A stretch of 64,000 nt of DNA, from positions 30,257,706 through 30,321,705 of the forward strand of contig OZ022349.1 of NCBI GenBank assembly GCA_963989245.1, read 5' to 3'. The translations under genes were made by a program, and so were the position numbers. The notes under the pieces were generated by a model. That model was not told the origin of the DNA, made no database searches, and saw only the letters and a program-made list of their open reading frames with translations. This document shows, one piece after another, positions 1-12,300 of this stretch (position 1 is the first letter of the stretch; each line of letters begins with the position of its first letter). This DNA is from Nansenia antarctica. Lineage: Eukaryota; Chordata; Actinopteri; Argentiniformes; Microstomatidae.

Positions 1-607
1 TCCCCTGGGCAGACTTGGCTGCCTCAGATGGGTGGGTATCTCTGGATAGATGTGGCTGAGCCTGGAGGATGGCCGACTCAGAGTAGGAGCTACAAATGTG
101 AGGGAAGGAGGGGTTGACAGAGGAGGTAGAGAAGGAGTGAAGGATGTTGGGGTTAAAGGAAGGAGGAGAGGAAGGGAGAGAGATGCGAGGCTTTGGGGGT
201 AGCAGTGCTGTCCTTCTCCCCATTCTTTCCCCTACTTGTCTTTCCCCTCCAATAGCTGTTCCCCCTCTTCCTTCTTCTTCTCTTCCTCGTTCATCCTGGT
301 CTCTCCTCCTCCTCCTCCTTTTCTGCACCTCTTCTAACTGAACCTCCAGACCGTGAATGTCTTCGGTCAGTTGGTTGACCCGGTCTAACCGTGAGAGCAG
401 ACCATTGAAACAAGGCAGCAGGCGGTCCAGATGAAGCTGAAGATCAAAGTCCGGCTCTGAAACACCCGCGCTCTCAGAGCCCAGGGAGACGGCTGAGGAC
501 AGGGGACGGGGGGAGGAGAGGGAGGAAGAGAGGATGGAGAGACGTGATTCCTGAGATGACCTGGAAGGAGGCACCACCACGCCCACAAACTTCACCCTGT
601 GTCTGAA
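1..607 (-). CDS. pkd1: pkd1 exon 42: cytosolic tail with coiled coil, truncated
   Basis: The frame enters at FRHRVKFVG after an acceptor embedded in a CT microsatellite, phase 0 from exon 41. It encodes a Ser-rich stretch, then the coiled coil that binds polycystin-2 (LDRVNQLTEDIHGLEVQLEE, heptad pattern, near 300-390), a run of Arg, and a Ser/Pro-rich tail. No stop codon occurs before position 1, so the C-terminus lies outside the window. The tail already exceeds the human one after the coiled coil. Confidence 0.93.
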
Positions 608-608
608 C

Positions 609-671
<63 letters not shown>

Positions 672-2367
672 GCTTGAGTATTTAGGATACAGAGATATAG
701 AGTACTAATCATGTGTCACATCTAAGCCTACTGTCACACCCCTAAGGTCTAGTGGCACGGAACTTTTAATAGTGCCAGAGGCTAGGACAAAGAGATTCGG
801 AGGATCAGCTTTTAGCATATATGCTCCTAGATTGTGGAACACCCTACCTGAGGGCCTGAGGTTGTCTAAAACTCAGGACATTTTTAAGCGTGACCTCAAA
901 ACCTACTTATTCAATGTCGCCTTTTGCTACTAAGGGAGACATTGGACATTATAGAACTAGGATCACTAGGCCATTACACCATACTCGTGTTTTGAGATTT
1001 GTGTTGACAGGAAAATGGACCCGGGTGCTGATGAGGCACTGTCAGCTCCCAGTAGCACCTAGAGCAGTACTGGAACCGGTACAAGGATGTACCAGGACCA
1101 CCATCAGGTTGTATTGCTGTCATCTTTATTGTCTTTATTGTGTTGTTGCATCATAACTGTGCTTAAGTACTGTAGCAATGACAATAAAGACCATTCATTC
1201 ATAAGATTCTCTTTTGGCAGGACCTGTGCCCATGCTGGATGCAGAACGATGCAGATATAAAACTAAATTTATGGACAGTGTGTACGCCGATAATATGCAA
1301 GGAACTTTTCCTGGATACATGGTGTACAGGTTTTTTGCCCTTGCTTGCTTGCTTTGTGCCGGTGGTCCTTGGCCTCCCCTTGGGGCCCCCCGGCTGCCCC
1401 GTGTGCCTGGTCTGTTCCGCCGCCGGGGCACCTGCTTGGCCGTCCTTGTGCGGGGCCTCTTTGGTGAGTGCTTGCTTGGCTGGGCCGGGTGTGCTGGTGG
1501 TGGGGCGGGCTGGGTGTGTGGGGCGGCGGGGGCTCCCCGGGGGGGGGGGTGGGGGCCCACCGCTGGGTACTGGTAGGCAAACTGGCTAGTAGTCACTCTA
1601 TGTGTAGAGGGCTGCAAGGGAATTTTCCTGGCTACATAGTGTACAGGTTTTTACTTTTGCCTGCTCGCGGCTCTGTCAGTATTGATTGATTGATTGATTG
1701 ACTGATTGACTGAAAATGTTCATTGTGTGAAGCGCATTGAGTTGCATCTTGTAAGAAATGCGCTATACAAATACAATTTGATTTGATTTGACATCATCAA
1801 AAAACTATTGAGAATTATTTCCACATGAAAACAAAGCAAGTGACATAGAATCCCCACATTACAGCTAGAGAGAGAGAAAGGCAAAACAATAACATTTTTC
1901 AGAATAAACATTTGAATGGTCCGTCGGTTGCCAACTTGTTCCCTGTTTCACCAGCTGCTGTCACATATGTCTTGAGTATGATACACATTTTACTGATGGC
2001 AAACATTTTCTTTGGTACATTTTGTTACATTTCATCTGGATTCTTCTCTATTACTCTAAATTCCCAAATCTGTATTCATTCATGAATAAATTCCCTCTTT
2101 ATATACGTACCTCCTTAGCCTTGGTCAGCCCCATCCACAGCTTGAGTCTCTTGATGAGGAACTCCACCATCTCATAGTCCTGAGGCTCCATGGCTGGACG
2201 GTACATTTCTGCCTGCACTGCCCTGGGGGGTAATAAGGTTAGGGTTAGGGAGAGAGAGGGAAAGAGAGAGAGGGAAAGAGAGAGGGACATAGAAGGGGAG
2301 AGAGTGAGAGGAAAAAAGGGTAAGGAGAGAGAAAGATGCACGTTACCTGTATTTACCTGCATCTCTA

Positions 2368-2411
<44 letters not shown>

Positions 2412-2625
2412 TTGTGTGTGTACCTGTATGTGCGGATCAGCACAGCCCCACAGAGCCGGGCCAGCATCCAGCCTACTCCCCCCAGCAGGGTGCAGCAGAG
2501 GGGGCCGAGGATGGGGTGAGCCCTGCACAGCCCCCGGAGGACCCCCCTCCCCCGCAGGAGAGACAGCAGGGAGAGACCAGACCGCCACACAGACCAGAAA
2601 CCTTCGACAGAGGTGGAGAACAGCT

Positions 2626-2693
<68 letters not shown>

Positions 2694-3303
2694 TGAAGAG
2701 GACTATTTGAATTCAAATAGACGTTCACTATTGTAGCTATCTGAATACTAGTATTCCATTAGTATTAGTAGTATTAGTATTAGTAGTATTAGTAGTATTA
2801 GTAGTATTAATAGTATTAGAAGTATTAGTAGTATTAATATTAGTAGTATTAGTAGTATTAAAAGTATTAGTAGTATTAATAGTATTAGTAGTTTTAGTAG
2901 TATGAGTAGTATTAGAAGTATTAGTAGTATTAGTATTATTAATAGTATTAGTAGTATTTATAGTATTAATAGTATTAGTATTATTTATAGTATTAATAGT
3001 ATTAGTAGTAATAGTATTAGTAGTATTAGGGTTAGTAGTATTAGGGTTAATAGTCTCAATAGTATTAGTAGTATTAGTAGTAGTAGTAGTAGTATTAGTA
3101 TTAATAGTATTAGTAATATTAGTATTAGTAGTATTAGGGTTAATAGTCTCAATAGTATTAGTATTAGTAGTAGTAGTAGTAGTATTAATAGTATTAGTAG
3201 TATTAGTGTTAGTAGTATCAGTAGTATTAATAGTATTAGTAGTATTAGTGTTAGTAGTATTAGTAGTAGTATTAATAGTATTAGTATTAATAGTAGTAGT
3301 AGC

Positions 3304-3367
<64 letters not shown>

Positions 3368-3492
3368 TCAGTAGTATTAATAGTATTAGTAGTATTAGTG
3401 TTAGTAGTATTAGTAGTAGTATTAATAGTATTAGTAGTATTAGTATTAATAGTATTAGTAGTATTAGTATTAATAGTATTAATAGTAGTAGC

Positions 3493-3547
<55 letters not shown>

Positions 3548-4525
3548 TCAGTAGTATTAGTATTAGTAGTATCAGTAGTATTAATAGTATTAATAGTATT
3601 AGTAGTATTAGGGTTAGGGCTCCTACCATGTGTCCAGTGTGGGAGCAGAGCAGCATCATCAGTACCAGCAGGACGGCCAGGCTGGCCAGCCCCTTCCAGG
3701 CCTTGTGTAGAACACGGCCAAACACCCCCCACCTCCGCATGAACCGGAGGGCCCCCACCATCTGAAACACACAGACAGGACTCTTCACAGCTCAACAGAG
3801 TGGATATCTATGCACAAGCATCTTCTGCTGTTTTGGGTTAAAACCAAAAACCTGCCCGTGCATATCGTTCAAAACCTTTATTGGAGACATGGTAATTGTA
3901 AAGGTAACTCACAGGGAATTAACAGATATATTTTTTACTTGGTTTCTGAAGGACCCCTCCCCTTCACTCCCCCCCCCCCCCCCCCCCACACACACACCTT
4001 CACTGTGCAGTGCTACTCTTTACCTTTAGGAGTAGCAGAGTTAGCAGTACAGCTGACACCTGCGAGGACCTCCGGGCCAGCAGGGCGGCGCTGTGGAACT
4101 CTGTAATGCTGGCTGGCTGGAGCCGGTGCTACAAGAGACAGGATGGAGTTGGTATCAGATTTAGCCCTCATGATTAGTGTTAGGGTTAGGGTTCATGATT
4201 AGCCTTGAGGGTATGGTAATCCCATCCTAGAACAGTGGTCCGAGTTCTACCTGAAGCAGACAGGAAGCAGCCTGGGACAGGAAACAGAGTCGCAGAGTGG
4301 CCGTTGCCAGGGACAACAAGGCTAGCAGAAACCAGCTCCAGCCCTGATGCATGTACTGGGCATGCTCAGTAGCCATGGTCCAGAGCTCTCCAACCAGGAA
4401 GAGGAGAGCAGAGAGAAGCAGGAGAACCTGGAGATAGGAGGTGGGAGGGCATTAGGACCCTGGTGGAAAAGGAATAATTCACCCAAAAATCTAAGTTTGC
4501 TATAAGCAAAACAATAGGGCTTGTG

Positions 4526-4577
<52 letters not shown>

Positions 4578-6218
4578 CATCCGTACATCTGAGCCTACAC
4601 TGACTATAGTCTACAGTAAATAACTCTAATGGAGGAAATAACTGTTACCATGAGTGTTAACCCTAACCCTAACTGTTACCATGAGTGCTAACCCTAACTG
4701 TTACCATGAGTGCTAACCCTAACCCTCACTGTTACCATGAGTGTTAACCCTAACCCTCACTGTTACCATGAGGGCTAACCCTAACCCTCACTGTTACCAT
4801 GAGTGCTAACCGTAACCCTCACTGTTACCATGAGTGCTAACCCTAACCCTCACTGTTACCATGAGTGCTAACCCTAACTGTTACCATGAGTGCTAACCGT
4901 AACCCTCACTGTTACCATGAGTGCTAACCCTAACCCTCACTGTTACCATGAGTGCTAACCCTAACTGTTACCATGAGTGCTAACCCTAACCCTCACTGTT
5001 ACCATGAGTGTTAACCATAACCCTCACTGTTACCATGAGTGCTAACCCTAACCCTCACTGTTACCATGAGGGCTAACCCTAACCCTCACTGTTACCATGA
5101 GTGCTAACCGTAACCCTCACTGTTACCATGAGTGCTAACCCTAACCCTCACTGTTACCATGAGTGCTAACCCTAACTGTTACCATGAGTGCTAACCGTAA
5201 CCCTCACTGTTACCATGAGTGCTAACCCTAACCCTCACTGTTACCATGAGTGCTAACCCTAACTGTTACCATGAGTGCTAACCCTAACCCTCACTGTTAC
5301 CATGAGTGTTAACCATAACCCTCACTGTTACCATGAGTGCTAACCCTAACCCTCACTGTTACCATGAGTGCTAACCCTAACTGTTACCATGAGTGTTAAC
5401 CCTAACCCTCACTGTTACCATGAGTGCTAACCCTAACCCTCACTGTTACCATGAGTGCTAACCCTAACCCTAACTGTTACCATGAGTGCTAAGTCTGCTA
5501 ACCCTAACCCTAACTGTTACCAGGAGTGCGATGTGTAGGTCTCGTCCTGAGGAAGATGAAGGGATGATGAGAGGATGGATGGAGAGGGAGTGAACGAGTG
5601 TGTGGGTTTGAGCCCACTCCAACCGTACACACACAAACACACCAGTCTCTCTGTGGTACTGGGTGAAGCCAACAGACACAGCCTTCAACCTGAGGGAAGA
5701 GCAGAGTCAGGGTTAGGGTTAAACCCAATGTAAAAGAAAATGTTATTTATTGTTATTGGATTAACTTTTTTAGGGTTAGGATTAGGGTTAGGGTCAGAGT
5801 TAGGGTCAGGGTCAGAGTTACGGTCAGGGTCAGGGTTAGGGTCAGGGTCAGGGTTAGGGTCAGGGTCAGGTTTAGGGTCAGGGTCGGGGTCAGGGTCAGG
5901 GTTAGGGTCAGGGTTAGGGTCAGGATCAGGGTTAGGGTCAGGGTCAGGGTTAGGGTCAGGGTTAGGGTCAGGATCAGGGTTAGGGTCAGGGTTAGGGTCA
6001 GGGTCAGGGTTACTGACTGTGGTGTGGTCCAGTGAGCTGTGTTCAGGTCAGAGAGGATCAGGTGTGTCACACCACTGCTGTTCCCCAGCAGGACAGTCTT
6101 CTTATAGTCTGGAGCGTGTATAAACTGTATCCATGGTAACCCAACGAGGTGTAGGGCGGGGCTCTGATGCAGGTGGGGCACCAAAGTGTGGTCCATCCAC
6201 TGCCACGCCTCGGCCCAC

Positions 6219-6260
<42 letters not shown>

Positions 6261-6333
6261 GAATATAAAAGGTAAACAAAGGTACAAAATGTATACTCAC
6301 AAATGTACTTATTCTCTCTCACACACAAACAAA

Positions 6334-6379
<46 letters not shown>

Positions 6380-9300
6380 GTGATGGCAGTGAGGTTGGGA
6401 GTCCCGTGAGGGGCTGTGTGTAGTGAGTGTTTGACAGCGGAACGGAGAAGTCTAGCCTGGCTCTCCTGAACGCTGTCCTGGTAGTTCACCATCAACACCA
6501 CCAGCAGAAACAGCATGTGACTCACACAGTGCTGGGGAGAGAGAGAGCATGTGACTCACACAGTGCTGGGGAGAGAGAGAGGAAGAGTTTTGAATGTAAA
6601 AATAATTATATATACTATATATATATATATATATATTATTATAGTCTATGACAGTAGATTATTCACTACAGAGTGATGATCCTATGACACAGTCAGGACA
6701 GTGTAGGAGGAACTCTAACCCTAACACTAACATTACCTTCATGAACCCTAACCTAACCTAACCCTAACACTAACATTACCTTCATGAACCCTAACCTAAC
6801 CTAACAATAACATTACCTTCATGAACACTAACCTAACCTAACAATAACTTCATGAACACTAACCTAACCTAACAATAACATTACCTTCATGAACCCTAAC
6901 CTAACCTAACCCTAACATTACCTTCATGAACCCTAACCTAACCTAACCTAACAATAACATTACCTTCATGAACACTAACCTAACCTAACAATAACATTAC
7001 CTTCATGAACACTAACCTAACCTAACAATAACATTACCTTCATGAACCCTAACCTAACCTAACCCTAACATTACCTTCATGAACCCTAACCTAACCTAAC
7101 CTAACATTACCTTCATGAACCCTAACCTAACCTAACCTAACCTAACATTACCTTCATGAACCCTAACCTAACCTAACCCTAACATTACCTTCATTAACCC
7201 TAACCTAACCTAACCTAACCTAACATTACCTTCATGAACCCTAACCTAACCCTAACACTAACATTACCTTCATGAACCCTAACCTAACCTAACCTAACCC
7301 TAACACTAACATTACCTTCATGAACCCTAACCTAACCTAACCTAACCCTAACACTTACATTACCTTCATGAACCCTAACCTAACCTAACAATAACATTAC
7401 CTTCATGAACACTAACCTAACCTAACAATAACATTACCTTCATGAACCCTAACCTAACCTAACCTAACCTAACATTACCTTCATGAACCCTAACCTAACC
7501 TAACCCTAACATTACCTTCATTAACCCTAACCTAACCTAACCCTAACATTACCTTCATGAACCCTAACCTAACCTAACCCTAACATTACCTTCATGAGCG
7601 AGCGCAGCGCTCTGACTTTCCGCGCCTCCTCTCTGGCTTGCAGCAGGCCGAACCCACACGGCGGGTGTACCTTCTCCCCCTGCTCCCCCCCCAGTACCTC
7701 CTCCCCCTGCCCCCCCCCCACCCTCCTCACAGTGGTCTCCAGCCCCAGCTGATCCTGCACCTCGGGGTCCACCGGCCGCCACACTACAGCCCACAACACC
7801 GCCTGCACACACACCTGAGGAAGAGGAAGGGTTAACACTAGAACATCCATGAGGGGTCATTTGACCCCTGTGAGTAAAGACATTTTTAATATTTCGGGTT
7901 AACTCGTTCAAATTTCAGGACCCTCCTTTCATGACTTTTCCTAGATATGTGCGTTCTACCACCCATTCTACCACACCGTTTTTCTGTGTAGGAGGCAGGC
8001 TAATTTAAAAGCGGTCAACTAGTGGTCATTGTGTGTAAATAGCAGCTTGAGCATTGTAAAGAGGGCTCTTTTAGTAGGCAAAAAGGCACGGCGTTAACAC
8101 TGCCTGCACACACACCTGAGGAAGAGGAAGGGTTAAGTTGTATATACTTGCCATTTAACTATCAGAACATTTTCTATTACCAAATCTCCCCTGGTGGGGT
8201 TAGGGTTAGAGACCAGCCTCCCCTGGTGGGGTTAGGGTTAGAGACCAGCCTCCCCTGATGGGGTTTGGGTTAGAGACCAGCCTCCCCTGGTGGGGTTAGA
8301 GTTAGAGACCAGCCTCCCCTGGTGGGGTTTGGGTTAGGGACTGACTGTCCCCTCACCTTGAGGGGCTCCAGCAGCAGGGCAGAGGTCAGGAAGGCAGAGA
8401 GGGAGGAGATGAGCCACATGAGGACCACGGAGCTGGAGAAGTGGCTGCCGTAGAGGCCTACCACAGCCAGGCAGGCTCCCAGCAGCAGCGCAACCAGGGG
8501 GTAAATTACACGCAGTACCCAGGGAAGGAGCAGCCAGCTGGGCTCCCCCCGGGCGACACCTAGGGTGGGGGACATGAGCGCTGTAAGACTATTACTATAA
8601 TCACAAGTCATGGTATCAATACTGACATTCATGTCATGTGCTTTCACGCCAGCATCATTATCTAGAGATTATCTAGAGTGAATCTTACATTGGGTACGTT
8701 CGTAAATACGTTCTGAGAGCGCCGGAGCACACCCGGGGTGCTCTCTGACCGCGCACTGGGTGTTCCGAGCAGATTTCCAGAGCGTATTTACGAAAGCACC
8801 CATTATATTAACTAACCCCAACCCTAACTCATTTACTAACTAACTAACCCTAACCCATTATATGAACATATAATATGTTATAATCTATATATGCTGGTAG
8901 ACTGGGTTTCATCATGAGTCTCTGAGGGTGGGTGCTAGTGCCTCACCTATGTGTGGAGTAGGAGGGTGGATGCTAGGAGGGTGGAGGAGGGTGGAGGAGG
9001 AGGAGGAGGGTAGGTGCTAGGGGCTCACCGATGTGTGTAGGAGGCGGAGGAGGAGGAGGAGGGTAGGTGCTAGGGGCTAACCTATGCATGTGGAGGAGGA
9101 GGAGGAGGAGGAGGAGGAGGAGGGTAGGTGCTAGGGGCTAACCGAGGAGGAGGAGGAAGAGGAGGAGGGTAGGTGCTAGGGGCTAACCTATGCATGTGGA
9201 GGAGGAGGAAGAGGAGGAGGGTAGGTGCTAGGGGCTAACCTATGCATGTGGAGGAGGAGGAGGAGGAAGAGGAGGAGGAGGGTAGGTGCTAGGGGCTAAC

Positions 9301-12300
9301 CTTTGCATGTGGAGGAGGAGGAGGAGGAGGGTAGGTGCTAGGGGCTAACCTATGCATGTGGAGGAGGAGGAGGAGGAGGAGGAGGAGAAGGAGGGTAGGT
9401 GCTAGGGGCTAACCTATGCATGTGGAGGAGGAGGAGGAGGGTGGTGCTAGGGGCTAACCTATGCATGTGGAGGAGGAGGAGGAGGAGGAGGGTGGTGCTA
9501 GGGGCTAACCTATGCATGTGGAGGAGGAGGAGGGTAGGTGCTAGGGGCTAACCTATGCATGTGGATGAGGAGGAAGAGGAGGAGGGTAGGTGCTAGGGGC
9601 TAACCTATGCATGTGGAGGAGGACTCTGAGGGTAGAGGAGGAGGAGGGTGGGGGCTCACCTATGCGTGTGGAGGAGGAGGAGGAGGAGGAGGGTGGGTTG
9701 CTAGGCTAGGGGCTCACCTATGCGTGTGGAGGAGGAGGGTGGGTTGCTAGGCTAGGGGCTCACCTATGCGTGTGGAGGAGGAGGAGTCTGTGGAGTCAGG
9801 GGAGGGGCTGGGGATGAAGGTGCTGGCCATGGAGGAGACAGAGAGGGAGGAGGGACACTTATACAGCCCTGTCCTGTACAGGGAGGTGGGGGAGGAGGGC
9901 TTGTGTATCTCTGTACTGTACAGTGGCTTATCCAGGCTCAGCTCTGACCAGCCACTGCATGAGCTTCCCTGGCTAGAACATACAGAGAAAAGAGGCACAG
10001 TCAGAGAAGTACACTCAGAAAGAAGTATGTGTATTTGTACAGCAGTTCGGTGTGTCAGCACAGAAGATCACCGGCGCCCCCCTCCCCTCTCTGGAGGAGC
10101 TGTACAACACACGCTGTCTCAGGAGGGCCTCCAAGATCTCCAGGGACCCGACCCACCCTGGGCACGTACACTTTGTCAGGCTGCCCTCGAACAGGAGGTA
10201 CAGGACCCCGGCCGCTAAGACAAACAGACTGAAGAACTGCTTCTACCACAGGGCCGTCAAGGCCCTGAACACAGAAAAGGTCTAAGTTCTGGGCCCAGGA
10301 CAGTCCGGACGGATTGTATGGCAGCTAGTGCTGAGGCACAAACATGTACATTTTCAGCCTGCAAACTGTGACACTTTAAAATAACGTGAAAAAATACTTT
10401 TGTGCAATATGACAACCCTAGTTGACTATCTGTGCAGTATAGTACAGTGGATTGTGTACATAGCCTTTATTGATGTAAACCAGCTCCTTACCTTCTTGTG
10501 ATTTTATGCTTTTTCTAAAATGTTTTTTTTTTTCTTCCTAACACCAGGGGAGCCACCCCTCCTAAATGTCGTTGTTTGGTACCTGTACTGTAGCAATGAC
10601 AAATAAAGTCCATTCCATTCCATTCCATTCCATTCCAGGGTCAGGGCCTTACGTGTGTGGCAGGGAGGAGGTCCTGGGGGAGTAGCGGCCACTGTCAGAG
10701 GTGGAGTGGTCAGAGAGGTAACCCTGGGGGTTAGGGCTGGACAAGCCTGCATCCGCTGCTATGGACCTCAGGAGGTTCTCCTCTGACGTAACAAAGACAT
10801 GACAGACAACAACGTTAGAGATGGAGCTAGCTACACTCTCTCTGTCTCATTCAGGAGGTGAATTCAAATTGATGTGGAGGAGAATTAAATAATTGGAAAG
10901 TGCTGTTCATTTTCAATGAATGAATTATTTTTTTCAATTGTTGAATTTGAGTTTCAGTTTACTTTGACAATTTACTCTTTGTTGGCCTTCTGATTGGTCT
11001 ACTGACCACGAACCAGAGTGCTTCTTTCCGTAGCAACAGTTGCTAACGTACTGAGGGCTGGACAAACAACCCTTCTTTGTTAATGGCATTACAGTGAAAC
11101 GTATAGATTTCTAGCTGACAAAACGTTTTACATTATTTTAACATGGTTAAAAAGTGTGCTTGGGGTATTTAGAAATATATAGAAGTATATAGAAACAATG
11201 ACAAATGTCTCCTTTGGATTCGGCTTTGCGGACGACCACACTGGCAATTCAACACATAGGCGCTGTAATCCAATGTTACGCTATGGACTGTTGCTAGCTC
11301 GCAATGCTTACCTGTTGGGCAGGGCAGGTCTCACTGATAGACCCTAGCTCGTATTATACTAACTTGCTGGTAACATTAAAGTTTGTACAGGACAATATTG
11401 CAATTTCTATAGCGTCAGCTAACTATCTGTGGTCAAGCCCGGATTATCCATATATTGCATCGGGTGAACGCCCTGGGACACCAGCCAATGGGGGGGCACC
11501 AAATTATTCGGACAATGAATAGACCTTTAATATATTTTGGGCACATTTTTTAAATATAGGCTATATTTACTGGAAGACATCCACACAGGTACAAAACTAA
11601 CGGTTATATTTAGGCTATCATGTATAAAAAGATAAATAAATGCGAGTGCCCCCCCCAGTCACAGACAAGTGCCCCCCCCCAGTCACAGACAAGTGCGCGA
11701 CGACGCAGTGCCGCCATACTATCAACTATCAACTAAGAAATCAAAATGGACAGGCGACAACTGAGTGGCTCTGCCAAGCGAAAAATGAAGCAAGGCAAAG
11801 ACTCCAGACATACGGCCGCTCTTAAAAATGTCCCAACAATTGGGATTTTTTAAATTTCACCTAGGCCTAAAATTAGCACTGAAGTTAACAGTGGGGGGGG
11901 GCAGCAGAGCGAGCGAGGGAGCGAACAGAGCTATTATTAGCAACAACGTTGAGAGCGGTGAAGCTAATGCTAACTGCCCAGCAGACGATCCTACAGCTCA
12001 GGCAGACGTGAGCCATGGCGCTGAGAACAGTCAGGTGCATGAGAGCGAGGATGACGGAGACGACGAGGTGGATCCTGGAAATATTGCCGAAGATCAGCAG
12101 CCGCTGGTGGATTTTAACATCTCAACAGACCCGGAACTATGGGGAGACATCACGGAGCATGTGAGGGAAATGGCCATTTCTAAAGGCCCGGTGTCCTTCC
12201 AGAATAGGGCCCGCAAATACCCAGCATCTGTGCGGGACATTGGTCTTGGAGGACAAACGCGGTCACTCACCAATGATTTATTGCATTGTTGCCTCCCAAA

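Noticed and set aside
1195..1617. Overlapping proline/glycine-rich open frames on both strands
   Set aside because: They lie in the GC-rich 3' UTR of an L2 element that recurs at 35100-35330; not genes.
2737..3795. Long open frames of poly-Ser, poly-Leu/Ile/Val and poly-Thr/Asn
   Set aside because: They arise from the AGT/ATT trinucleotide array, which has no stops in several frames; they overlap a confirmed pkd1 exon on the same strand in the wrong frame.
6015..6018. Exon 35 donor TCA|GTAACC
   Set aside because: Consensus is slightly better but the phase would break the conserved strand in exon 36; CA|GTCAGT retains it. Left as an uncertainty in the exon entry.
4640..7590. CRISPR-like regularly spaced repeats or a true telomere
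   Set aside because: The spacers are themselves repetitive, the genome is vertebrate, and TTAGGG runs are short, interrupted and in both orientations inside a gene, so they are interstitial.
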